From Candidatus Saccharimonadota bacterium (GTDB lineage: Bacteria; Patescibacteriota; Saccharimonadia; Saccharimonadales; Saccharimonadaceae): a stretch of 64,000 nt of DNA. The notes under the pieces are model-generated. The model searched no databases. It had not been told where the DNA came from and worked only from the letters and a program-made list of their open reading frames with translations. The stretch spans positions 3,115 to 67,114 of the forward strand of contig CAJPNK010000004.1 in assembly GCA_905372095.1 (NCBI GenBank), written 5' to 3'. How positions within the stretch are numbered: the stretch's first letter is position 1; the number at the start of each line of letters is the position of its first letter. The translations under genes and the position numbers were made by a program. Shown piece after piece: positions 52,882-61,278 of the stretch.

Positions 52882-53643
52882 TCAATTCTGGGTGGGCGAC
52901 GGAGTTGGTGTTTCCGTCTGGGTCTCCATTGTGCTGTCGGTTGTGCCGACGATCCGATCGTAATCGGATTTGTGGACTCTCATCTCTACGAACTTACCAG
53001 CGTTACCGTTGGCGAGAACCTTCTGAAGGACTCCCGCCAAACCCTCATTTACCGAGGGGGTGATAACGAAGCTTTGTAAGCTTGTGGTGCACTTCGCAGG
53101 CCACCATCCAAATCGAAATGAGGCGTGGCAGTCGCGATCAAATTTCTCGTTCACCTGGTAGCCTGTGGCGGACCACGAGGAGTTATCGAGATTGAGCGTC
53201 ATGGTTGACGCTTCACTATCAGAAATTACGGTGAACTCAATGTTAGCCAGCGGGATCTCGAGGATTTCGCTGGTTCCGTCGTTGCGACGGAAGTCAACTA
53301 GTAGGGAAGTACCTCCCTGGAATTGTGCTTGTCCACTTACGTGGAATAGTCCGCCGTTCACTGTCATGTTTCCTGATAGCGAGACAGACTTATCGCCCAC
53401 AGATAGCGGGTACGGAGTCTCGCTGTCGAGGCCGTAATGCGCTGCAGCCTCTGCGAAGGTTGCAGTTCTTTGCCTTTCGGTGTGCGGCAAAGAACAACCG
53501 TAAACGGCGAGGTTTGCAAACGTGTAGAGCACAATCACGACGAAGGCCGTGATGCTTGCAAATCTGGCGAACCCGTCGTTCTCGTTAGACGTAACAGTGG
53601 CGACACAGATTGCGAGAAAGAATCCAACGATGGTACAAACCAC
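52882..53643 (-). CDS. Unknown exported or membrane protein, best start interrupted by TAG
   Basis: 253 residues from GTG 53643. Two hydrophobic N-terminal segments (about 1-19 and 30-47), then an extracytoplasmic beta-rich domain (about 70-235) and a Thr/Pro tail ending TPTPSPTQN. Codon use (CTC, ATC, GCC-rich) differs from its neighbours, suggesting transfer. An ideal AAGGAGG (complement of 53671-53677) sits 6 nt before an in-frame ATG at 53664, but the third codon is TAG (53656-53658). The gene may therefore be a recent pseudogene, or translation may restart at the GTG. Function not recognised. Confidence 0.5.
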   Translation of the reverse strand: MVCTIVGFFLAICVATVTSNENDGFARFASITAFVVIVLYTFANLAVYGCSLPHTERQRTATFAEAAAHYGLDSETPYPLSVGDKSVSLSGNMTVNGGLFHVSGQAQFQGGTSLLVDFRRNDGTSEILEIPLANIEFTVISDSEASTMTLNLDNSSWSATGYQVNEKFDRDCHASFRFGWWPAKCTTSLQSFVITPSVNEGLAGVLQKVLANGNAGKFVEMRVHKSDYDRIVGTTDSTMETQTETPTPSPTQN

Positions 53644-53729
53644 CGCTGTAAGGAGCTACCACATAGCAGCCCTCCTTCCTATGATAAACGGAAACGTTCT
53701 ATCTCTCGCGGGTCGGCGCAAAAGATTAA

Positions 53730-53758
53730 TATATATCAATAAATGATTTTGTTGTCAA
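53730..53758 (-). promoter_or_regulatory. Promoter of the TAG-interrupted gene
   Basis: Minus strand TTGACA (complement of 53753-53758), 17 nt, TATATA (53730-53735): a near-consensus promoter for the gene ending at 52882. Confidence 0.7.
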
Positions 53759-53815
53759 ATCAACGCGTGAAATATCGGTATTTTAGCGGGTTAGGCGCGT
53801 GCTATAATAGTCGTT

Positions 53816-55168
53816 ATGAAGATTATTATCGCTGGTTACGGCATAGAAGGTATATCAAATCTGGTATATTTCCAGCAGAAATTTCCCGGCGCGGAGTTTG
53901 TGGTGACTGACGAGCGTCTGGCGGATAAACTGCCGGCGATTCCGGATGGCGTGAAGCTGATTTCTGGCAAAAATGTCTTCAGTGAACAGCTAGACGACGC
54001 TGATTTGGTGGTGCGAACGGCCAGTTTGCCACCGCGTAATATAAAAACTAACGGTAAAATTTGGTCGGCGACCAACGAGTTTTTTGACAAGTGTCCGGCG
54101 CCGATTATCGGCGTGACAGGGACCAAGGGCAAGGGGACGACATGCAGCCTGATTGCCTCGATCTTGCAGCAAGCCGAGCAAACGGTGCATTTGGTCGGCA
54201 ATATTGGCGTGCCGGCGCTGGATGTCTTGCCGAATATTAAAAAAACCGACATTGTCGTTTACGAATTGTCTAGTTTTCAGCTGTGGGATCTAAAAAAATC
54301 GCCGCATATTGCGGTGGTGCTAATGATCGAGCCGGATCATTTGAACGTTCACGCGGACTTCGCCGACTACCTCAATGCTAAGAAAAATATTCGCCGCCAT
54401 CAGCGTCTTGGCGATGTTTGTTTATATCACCCAACGAATAAATATTCGCGGGAAGTGGCTGCCGTGCTGCTTGATAAACTGCTAGATACAGGTGACGATC
54501 ATGGCGATACGCTGAGTTTTGCGCAGCGCTACGCTATTCCCGACGATGATCAAGTTTATGTTCAGGACGGCTACTTTTGCGTGCAGAATCGTCAGATTTG
54601 TAGCACCAGTCATTTGCGTTTGCCGGGTGCACATAATCTAGAGAATGCCTGTGCGGCGATGAGCGCGGTGACGAAACTGCCAATCACCGTGACTGATGAG
54701 CAGTACGCGGCTGGATTAGAGAGTTTTACAGGATTGCCGCATCGCCTAAAATTCGTTGCCGAGAAAAACGGCGTGAAATATTACGACGATAGCATTTCGA
54801 CCACGCCGGGCAGCGCTATCGCCGCGCTAAAAGCTTTCACGGAGCCAAAACTTTTGATTTTGGGCGGCTCCGACAAAGGTGCGGACTACGAAAAATTAGC
54901 GCAAGAAATCGCTCGCCAGCAGATGCGGGCGGTGATTGTCAACGGCGTTAACGCCGGCAAACTCGCTGAAATCTTGCATAAAAATAAGGTTTCTTGCCAA
55001 GTTATGCAGCTGGAAATGGCGCCAATGCCAATGGTCGTCGAAGCGGCAGCGGGTCTAGCGCAGCCTGGCGACGCGGTGATTCTCAGCCCGGCGGCCGCCA
55101 GCTTTGATATGTTCAAAAGTTACTCGGATCGCGGCGATCAGTTTGTGGCGGCGGTAGAAAAGCTCTAA
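53816..55168 (+). CDS. murD: UDP-N-acetylmuramoyl-L-alanine--D-glutamate ligase
   Basis: Adds D-Glu to the peptidoglycan precursor. 450 residues of the Mur ligase fold: ATP loop GVTGTKGKGTTCSLIASIL (about 98-116), ELSSFQLWDL (about 144-153), the NxxNAxAA-type motif as HNLENACAAMSAV (about 274-286), and YYDDSISTTPGSAIAALKAF (about 321-340). TATAAT (53803-53808) lies 7 nt before the ATG, a leaderless candidate. Glutamate racemase, which makes its D-Glu, is encoded next on the opposite strand. Confidence 0.94.
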   Translation: MKIIIAGYGIEGISNLVYFQQKFPGAEFVVTDERLADKLPAIPDGVKLISGKNVFSEQLDDADLVVRTASLPPRNIKTNGKIWSATNEFFDKCPAPIIGVTGTKGKGTTCSLIASILQQAEQTVHLVGNIGVPALDVLPNIKKTDIVVYELSSFQLWDLKKSPHIAVVLMIEPDHLNVHADFADYLNAKKNIRRHQRLGDVCLYHPTNKYSREVAAVLLDKLLDTGDDHGDTLSFAQRYAIPDDDQVYVQDGYFCVQNRQICSTSHLRLPGAHNLENACAAMSAVTKLPITVTDEQYAAGLESFTGLPHRLKFVAEKNGVKYYDDSISTTPGSAIAALKAFTEPKLLILGGSDKGADYEKLAQEIARQQMRAVIVNGVNAGKLAEILHKNKVSCQVMQLEMAPMPMVVEAAAGLAQPGDAVILSPAAASFDMFKSYSDRGDQFVAAVEKL

Positions 55169-55249
55169 TCGCGGCAAACCTCCGTCTCGTACGATAATAT
55201 AAAGCAAACTTCAGTCTTGCTAGCAGAAGCTAGATGGCGTAGCAGTTAA

Positions 55250-55879
55250 CTAAACAGCGAAATCGCTGATCTGCTTGGCGATGCTTGCGGTGGGCTCGAG
55301 AATGCGGCAATGCGGAAAAAGGCTTTGCAATCGCTTCTCAAGTGCCAGATAATGCGTGCAGCCCAGAATAATAACATCGCTGCCGCCGGCAACACTGGCC
55401 AACACCTCGTCCAGCGCAATATCGCCGGCCAAACCTTGATCAATCATACGCGCCCACGCGCGAGTATCTGGCGCGTCAATTCGAATATCAGAAGCATAAT
55501 CGCTGATGAGTGTGCGCAGGCGCTGGCTTTGTTTGGTGGCATTTGTCGCTAGCAGGGTAATGCGATGCGATCTGGTCGAGGCAGCGGCCGATTTGATCAT
55601 CGGTTCAAAACCAATAAAGCGAACATCTGGATAAAGTTGCTGCAGCTGTTTAAGGGCGTTAGTAGTGGCAGTATTACACGCCAGAATGATGATATCGTAC
55701 GATAATAGCGGCTGAATGGCGGCATTGGTTAGCGCGATAATCTCTTCTGGCGAACGATTGCCATACGGCGCGTGCTTGCGGTCAATCGCCATGATATATG
55801 AATGTTGCGGCAGTAATTCTTTCAATCGCTTTGCTACAAATTCGCCGCCAGTTCCCGTATCAAATATGCCGATCTTCAT
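55250..55879 (-). CDS. murI: Glutamate racemase, short form
   Basis: Makes D-glutamate for peptidoglycan. 209 residues against about 260 usually; the C-terminal 50 residues are reduced. Both catalytic cysteines are present: Cys68 in ILACNTATTNAL and Cys174 in ILGCTHYLAL, as is Asp7 in GIFDTGTGG and the APYGNRS loop (37-43). A TATACT box ends 6 nt before the ATG (leaderless). Convergent with murD, whose reaction uses its product. Confidence 0.9.
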   Translation of the reverse strand: MKIGIFDTGTGGEFVAKRLKELLPQHSYIMAIDRKHAPYGNRSPEEIIALTNAAIQPLLSYDIIILACNTATTNALKQLQQLYPDVRFIGFEPMIKSAAASTRSHRITLLATNATKQSQRLRTLISDYASDIRIDAPDTRAWARMIDQGLAGDIALDEVLASVAGGSDVIILGCTHYLALEKRLQSLFPHCRILEPTASIAKQISDFAV

Positions 55880-56041
55880 ACAAAAAGTATAGCAAAACCG
55901 CTGTAACGATATCTACGACAATGCCAGAGCTCGCAGTTTTGGCAGATTTGAAACGCCGAAATTGCTGCTTATTGCTGTTAATGCTGCTATAATAAGCAGG
56001 AATAGGCGCGAGTCTTGAGATAGTATCTAATCGGAGGGTTT

Positions 56042-57133
56042 ATGGATCAACAGCCGTACCAGCAATACCAACAGTATCAGCAGCCGCCACAATCGCAGGC
56101 ACAAACCAAAGGCCAGCTTGCCGTAGCGCGGGCTCGCAATGCGCAAGATAATGTCGTTCTGACAATAACTATCATTATCTTTTGTTTCTTTGCGGCTAGC
56201 TATTTTATCTATACAACATTCCAGGAAATGTCAACAGATAATGCTGGGCACCACGTTGAGTTATCGTTCAGCGATGGCGTGATTGCTGTATTGCTGGCGA
56301 TAGTTTTTATGATTATGGGATTGGGTATGCTGCTGGGTATTGGCATGTTTATGGTGCGTATGATGCGTCAGCAAATGCTGGGCAATGCTTTGCAGGTTGA
56401 ATATAGCGCTTACGCGTGGTTGCGCGATTGGGCTAACCAGGTATCGGCTGATTTAGAGATGCCGCAAGTCGAGATTTTCATCACCCAGAATCCAGTGATG
56501 AATGCTTATGCTTTTGGTTTTGCTAGGCCATATTCTATCGTGCTGCATTCTGGATCGATTCGCTACTTGACCAAGGATGAGCTAAAAGTGATTGTCGTAC
56601 ATGAAATGGCACATATCAAATACCGCCATGCCAACGCTAACGTGTATTTGATGCCGTTTTTGTCGATTCCAATTATCAGCGTATTAGGTAGTTGGATTTC
56701 TGGATTCTGGCATCGCCGTGCCGAGCTAACCGCCGATCGTCTAGCTTTGATGTATTTGGGCGATAGCGAATTAGTCAAGAAATCGCTGATCAAGGTGCAT
56801 GTCGGACCTGATGCGTCGGACAGTATGAACGAGGTAGCGCGCCAGTGGATGCAGTATACGGCTGAGCGCCCGATGAATCATTTTGCGCAGACGTTCAGCG
56901 ATCATCCGTTTTTGGTACGTCGGTTGAGCCAAATTGACTATTGGAAGGGTGTGGTTGAGCCGCAAAATCAGCCGCAGAGCGTTGCGCCAGCTGCTGCTCA
57001 GACTAATGTTTCTGAACCTGCTGGATCAGAACCTGCTACTGAGCCGACAACCGTAGAACCAACTTCTACCAAGAAATCAACTCGCCGCAAATCAGATGAC
57101 ACCAGCCAAAATCAAGACGAGACTGCTGCCTAG
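56042..57133 (+). CDS. HtpX-like M48 membrane metalloprotease
   Basis: 363 residues: Gln/Pro-rich N-terminus, two membrane helices (about 40-60 and 80-105), zinc motif HEMAH (187-191) with the third ligand Glu near HRRAELTADRLA (about 228-239), and a Pro/Thr/Glu disordered tail (about 310-363). It acts in membrane protein quality control. Expression: TATAAT at 55988-55993 and a CGGAGGG site before the ATG. Confidence 0.9.
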   Translation: MDQQPYQQYQQYQQPPQSQAQTKGQLAVARARNAQDNVVLTITIIIFCFFAASYFIYTTFQEMSTDNAGHHVELSFSDGVIAVLLAIVFMIMGLGMLLGIGMFMVRMMRQQMLGNALQVEYSAYAWLRDWANQVSADLEMPQVEIFITQNPVMNAYAFGFARPYSIVLHSGSIRYLTKDELKVIVVHEMAHIKYRHANANVYLMPFLSIPIISVLGSWISGFWHRRAELTADRLALMYLGDSELVKKSLIKVHVGPDASDSMNEVARQWMQYTAERPMNHFAQTFSDHPFLVRRLSQIDYWKGVVEPQNQPQSVAPAAAQTNVSEPAGSEPATEPTTVEPTSTKKSTRRKSDDTSQNQDETAA

Positions 57134-57138
57134 GTTCT

Positions 57139-58224
57139 ATGCAGCCGTTACGAAAACAAGCTGAAGATCTCCGTGCTCGCGTGGCTAGCGCTTGCCAGGC
57201 TTTACATATTGACGCTCGCGCTGAAGAATTGGCAGTGCTTGATGAACAGCTGGCCGATTCGAATGTCTGGGCGAATGTCGAGCGGGCGCAGATGCTGACG
57301 CGGCAGGCGGCGAGCTTGCGTTCGCAAATTGAGCCGTGGCAGATTTTACGTTCGCAAGTCTCGGATATAATCGAACTGATGGATCTAGGCGACGATTCGA
57401 TGCTGACAGAATTCACCGAGCAGTTAGCAGCTCTCGAAGCAGAATACCAGGAGCGCCGCAAAGATTTGTTGTTCTCAGGTGAATACGATAATCGAGCGGC
57501 GATTCTCAAATTGAGCGCTGGCGCTGGAGGTACCGATGCGCAGGATTGGGCAGAGATGTTAGAGCGAATGTATCTGCGCTGGGCTGAAAAGCATGATATG
57601 CAGACCGAGCTAGTCGAGCGTTCGACAGGCGAAGAAGCTGGTATCAAGAATGCGACGTACATTATTCGCGGCGCCTTTGCCTACGGTAAATTGCGTAGTG
57701 AGCATGGGGTGCACCGGCTGGTGCGGCTCAGTCCGTTTAACGCTGATAATTTGCGGCAGACTAGTTTTGCACTGGTCGAAATTATGCCGGAAATGGACGC
57801 ACCAGGTGAGGTCGAGATCGACGACAAAGATTTGCGAATTGATATTTATCGCAGCGGTGGCAACGGTGGGCAAGGGGTTAATACGACTGATTCCGCAGTG
57901 CGCGTCACTCACTTGCCGACAGGCACGGTGGTGGCGATCCAAAACGAGCGCAGCCAGCTCCAAAACAAAGAAACCGCGCTGAAAATCCTCAAAAGCCGCT
58001 TAGCGCAAATGCAGCTTGAGCAACGCGCCGAAACTTTGGCTGATCTGCGCGCCGGGGAATCGGCTAGCTGGGGTGCGCAGATTCGTAATTACGTGCTTCA
58101 CCCCTACACATTAGTCAAGGATACGCGTACTAAGTTCGAGACGCATAACGCCCGCGGCGTGCTAGATGGCGACATTGACGGTTTTATCGAAGCATATCTT
58201 GAGCAGCAAGCAGCGACCGAGTAG
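57139..58224 (+). CDS. prfB: Peptide chain release factor 2
   Basis: Ends translation at UGA and UAA. 361 residues with the RF2 codon-reading motif SPF in VRLSPFNADNLRQTSF (about 189-204) and GGQ in GGNGGQGVN (about 237-245). The reading frame is continuous from ATG, so there is no programmed +1 frameshift autoregulation. Its presence supports UGA as a stop codon in this organism. It follows the M48 protease by 5 nt. Confidence 0.96.
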   Translation: MQPLRKQAEDLRARVASACQALHIDARAEELAVLDEQLADSNVWANVERAQMLTRQAASLRSQIEPWQILRSQVSDIIELMDLGDDSMLTEFTEQLAALEAEYQERRKDLLFSGEYDNRAAILKLSAGAGGTDAQDWAEMLERMYLRWAEKHDMQTELVERSTGEEAGIKNATYIIRGAFAYGKLRSEHGVHRLVRLSPFNADNLRQTSFALVEIMPEMDAPGEVEIDDKDLRIDIYRSGGNGGQGVNTTDSAVRVTHLPTGTVVAIQNERSQLQNKETALKILKSRLAQMQLEQRAETLADLRAGESASWGAQIRNYVLHPYTLVKDTRTKFETHNARGVLDGDIDGFIEAYLEQQAATE

Positions 58225-58266
58225 CTGGCTATCGCTATAAACTAGCTTATGCTACAATAGGTAGTG

Positions 58267-58950
58267 ATGATTCTGTTAGATAGAGTGACCAAGGTGTATG
58301 GTAAGGGCAGCAAGCCGGCGCTTGACCGTATTAATCTGCATGTCGAGCCGAACGAGTTCGTGATCATCGTTGGGACGAGCGGCGCTGGCAAATCGACTTT
58401 GCTCAAGCTGCTAACACGCGAAGAGAAGCCGACTAGCGGCAAGATTGTCGTTGGCGGTATTGATTACGACCAGCTCAAGGACAAGCATATCCCGTTGCTG
58501 CGCCGCAAAATTGGCGTAGTTTTTCAGGATTTTAAGTTACTACCGAACCGGACAGTGTTCGAAAATGTGGCTTTTGCGCTAGAAATTGCCGGCATGACTA
58601 ACCGCGAAATTAAAAATACTGTACCAAAAGTGATTGACCTAGTGGGTCTAAAGGGTAAGGAAAAGCAGTTCCCGCATCAGCTATCGGGCGGCGAACGCCA
58701 ACGAGTAGCGATTGCCCGAGCGGTAGTGCGCCAGCCAAAGATTCTAATCGCCGACGAGCCAACGGGTAATCTCGACCCGAAGCACAGTTGGGATATTGTC
58801 CGCCTGCTTGAGAAGATTAACCGGTATGGCACGACAGTTATACTTACAACACATAATGTAGAGATTGTCAATAGGTTAAAGCGCCGCGTTATCACTGTTG
58901 ACCACGGTAAGATTACTAGTGATCAAGCGCAGGGGAGTTATCGGCAATGA
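58267..58950 (+). CDS. ftsE: Cell division ATP-binding protein FtsE
   Basis: 227 residues from ATG 58267 (a GTG one codon earlier is possible). Walker A GTSGAGKSTLL (about 35-45), signature LSGGERQRVAIARA (about 137-150), Walker B ILIADEPTGNLDP (about 157-169). TACAAT (58253-58258) is 8 nt before the ATG. With ftsX it controls septal peptidoglycan cleavage. Its stop overlaps ftsX by 4 nt. Confidence 0.94.
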   Translation: MILLDRVTKVYGKGSKPALDRINLHVEPNEFVIIVGTSGAGKSTLLKLLTREEKPTSGKIVVGGIDYDQLKDKHIPLLRRKIGVVFQDFKLLPNRTVFENVAFALEIAGMTNREIKNTVPKVIDLVGLKGKEKQFPHQLSGGERQRVAIARAVVRQPKILIADEPTGNLDPKHSWDIVRLLEKINRYGTTVILTTHNVEIVNRLKRRVITVDHGKITSDQAQGSYRQ

Positions 58951-59981
58951 GACGAGACAAAGTCAAGACAGCGGCCGCCAAAAAGAAAAGCCGCCGCGAG
59001 GATAAAAAAAATACCGGTGCGCGCGCCCTGACTAGACAAAGGCGCAGCCGCCAGCGCAAATGGCTGACTTTCGTGCGAATGTGCCGCTACGGCGTCAATA
59101 ATTTCACTCGTAATGCTTGGCTAACCATTGCTGCTACCGCGGTGATGACGATTACGTTGCTGATTATCTTTACTACGGTGGTGGCGCGCAATATTTTGGC
59201 AGACTCGGTAACGGAGCTGAGTAAAAAAGTCGATATGTCAATTTATCTCAAAACGGGTACTACCGAGGAGCAGGCTAAACCGATTATTGCCGATTTGCGC
59301 AAACTGCATAATGTCGAGCGCGTTGAATTCGTTTCCTCGGAAAAAGCGCGCCAACAAAGCGCCGAAGACAACAAAGCCGACCAAGATATACTAGATGCCC
59401 TCAATCAAGCTGCCAATAAAATGCCAGCAGTGATTCGCGTTAATCTAGAGAATATCAATGACACCGACAGTCTTAGCGATTTTGTCAAAACTAATAAGCC
59501 GCTCAAAAAAATTATCGATGATAAGCGCGAACCGTCGTTTGCTGGCGACCGGCGCGATGCTATCGAAAATATCGGCCGCTGGACAGATTTTGCGCAGCGG
59601 GCCGGTTTGGCAGCGAGCGTACTCTTCGTCGTAATATCTTCATTGATTGTTTTTAATACCATTAGAATGGCAATATTCAACCGTAAAAGCGAGATCGAGA
59701 TGATGAAGCTCATCGGTGCTGATAAAAGCTTTATTCGCGGTCCGTTTTTGGTAGAAGCGATGGTATATGGTTGTATTGCTGCGGTTGTAGCGACCGCTAT
59801 AGGGGTAGGGGTTTTCGCGACGATTTCTGGCAAATTACAGGCTTATGGAATTGCTGCTGTAGCTACATCGCACTTTCTGATAAATAATTTGCTGCTGGTC
59901 TTGCTAAGTATGATGTTGCTAGGCTCGTTGATTGGGATTATTTCTTCGACACTGGCTACTCGCCGTTATCTCAAATTGTAG
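58947..59981 (+). CDS. ftsX: Cell division protein FtsX
   Basis: 344 residues. A Lys/Arg-rich cytoplasmic start (1-45, longer than usual), first membrane helix (about 58-85), an extracytoplasmic domain (about 90-215, VDMSIYLKTGTTEEQAKPI), and three C-terminal helices (about 218-340) with RMAIFNRKSEIEMMKLIGADKSFIRGPFLVEA, the FtsX signature. Overlaps ftsE. The next gene encodes a secreted coiled-coil CHAP hydrolase, the expected effector. Confidence 0.93.
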   Translation: MRRDKVKTAAAKKKSRREDKKNTGARALTRQRRSRQRKWLTFVRMCRYGVNNFTRNAWLTIAATAVMTITLLIIFTTVVARNILADSVTELSKKVDMSIYLKTGTTEEQAKPIIADLRKLHNVERVEFVSSEKARQQSAEDNKADQDILDALNQAANKMPAVIRVNLENINDTDSLSDFVKTNKPLKKIIDDKREPSFAGDRRDAIENIGRWTDFAQRAGLAASVLFVVISSLIVFNTIRMAIFNRKSEIEMMKLIGADKSFIRGPFLVEAMVYGCIAAVVATAIGVGVFATISGKLQAYGIAAVATSHFLINNLLLVLLSMMLLGSLIGIISSTLATRRYLKL

Positions 59982-60021
59982 AGTAATTTACGAAAGGGGG
60001 TGCTTATTCGACGTAGCTTTA

Positions 60022-60050
60022 TTGACAAAGCGGTAATGCTTTGTTACGCT
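60022..60050 (+). promoter_or_regulatory. Promoter of the CHAP hydrolase gene
   Basis: TTGACA (60022-60027), 17 nt, TACGCT (60045-60050), ending 6 nt before the ATG at 60057. This sets the start codon and again predicts a leaderless mRNA. Confidence 0.7.
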
Positions 60051-60056
60051 AGAGGT

Positions 60057-61214
60057 ATGAAACATAGGTCCACCACACCAGTTTCGTCAAGGCGGCACGT
60101 TGCGAAGTCGTCAATCGTCGCAGCAGCTGTTTTGATGAGTGCAAGTATACCGGTTGCCTTCGCGCAAAACGTGTTGGCCGACCAGTACGACGAACAGGTC
60201 AAAAAACTTCAATCAGAAGCTGATTCATATCAGCAGCAGGCGGCGACGCTTGGCGCGCTGGCGTCAACGCTGCAAGCGCAGCTTGATGTATTAACCAAGC
60301 AAAAAAATGAAATCCAAGCGCAAATTAATACTAGCCAGGCTAAGCGCGATAAGCTTGAGAAAGATATCGCTGCTACCGAAAAGAAAATCGAGATTAACAA
60401 AGAAGCTCTTGGCGAAATTGTTGCCGATATGTACGTTGATAGCTCAATCTCGCCGCTCGAGATGCTGGCTAGCAGCAAAAACATCGGCGATTACGTTGAC
60501 AAGCAAGAATACCGCTCGTCAATGCAGGACAATCTGAGCACCAAGATTAAACAGATTAAATCGCTCAAAGCGCAGCTCGAAAAGCAGAAAAAGCAAGTCG
60601 AGAACGTACTGCGCGACCAGAAGTCGCAAAAAGCCGCGCTAGCTGCCAAAGAGGCTGAACAGGCTAAATTAGTTTCGGACACGCGCGGTGAGGAATCAGC
60701 TTACAATAACCTGGTCGCCAAGCGTAACAGCGAAATCAGCAGTGTCCGCGCTCAACAGGCTGCCGCTATGGCTGCAGCTGCCCGTGCTTCAGGCTCTACT
60801 AATATTGGTACGGGCTCGGCTAGCGGTGGCGGATATCCGTCGGTTTGGGCTAATGCCGAGCAAGATACGATCGTTGATAACTGGGGTCTCTATAACCGCG
60901 AATGCGTCAGCTACACCGCCTGGAAAGTAGCTAGTACTGGCCGTTACGTACCGCATTTTGGCGGGGCAGGTAACGCTAATCAGTGGCCGAGCACAACGTC
61001 TCGCTATGGTATTGCAAACGGCCCAACGCCAAAAGCTGGCTCGGTAGCTATTCAGTATGTTGGCGCTTACGGTCACGCTATGTATGTCGAAGCAGTTAAT
61101 GGCGATGGTACGATTACCGTTAGTGACTACAACAATAATATCGACGGTTTAGGCTGGGGCCGCTATCACTACTACACACGTTCAAGTGCTGGGCTAACTT
61201 ATATATATTTCTAG
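60057..61214 (+). CDS. Secreted coiled-coil CHAP-domain peptidoglycan hydrolase
   Basis: 385 residues. Signal peptide (1 to about 41, hydrophobic core VAAAVLMSASIPVAFA), a long coiled coil (about 42-235) and a C-terminal CHAP amidase/endopeptidase domain (about 265-385) with catalytic Cys in NRECVSYTAW and His in GHAMYVEAV. The layout is that of PcsB/CwlO-type enzymes, which FtsEX activates through the coiled coil; the adjacent ftsE-ftsX supports that. ATG 60057 was chosen because the promoter occupies the upstream in-frame extension. Confidence 0.9.
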   Translation: MKHRSTTPVSSRRHVAKSSIVAAAVLMSASIPVAFAQNVLADQYDEQVKKLQSEADSYQQQAATLGALASTLQAQLDVLTKQKNEIQAQINTSQAKRDKLEKDIAATEKKIEINKEALGEIVADMYVDSSISPLEMLASSKNIGDYVDKQEYRSSMQDNLSTKIKQIKSLKAQLEKQKKQVENVLRDQKSQKAALAAKEAEQAKLVSDTRGEESAYNNLVAKRNSEISSVRAQQAAAMAAAARASGSTNIGTGSASGGGYPSVWANAEQDTIVDNWGLYNRECVSYTAWKVASTGRYVPHFGGAGNANQWPSTTSRYGIANGPTPKAGSVAIQYVGAYGHAMYVEAVNGDGTITVSDYNNNIDGLGWGRYHYYTRSSAGLTYIYF

Positions 61215-61278
61215 CGAGATCAAGATAATAAGCGGTAAATTATAGCGTACTCAGCCAGAGTGCGCTATAATTATGATT

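Noticed and set aside
53164..53746. Plus-strand ORFs opposite the TAG-interrupted gene
   Set aside because: They lack ribosome-binding sites and domain signals; the minus strand has the consensus promoter and SD site.
57139..58224. Programmed frameshift in prfB
   Set aside because: The frame is continuous from ATG and the usual CTTTGAC slippery site is absent near the start.
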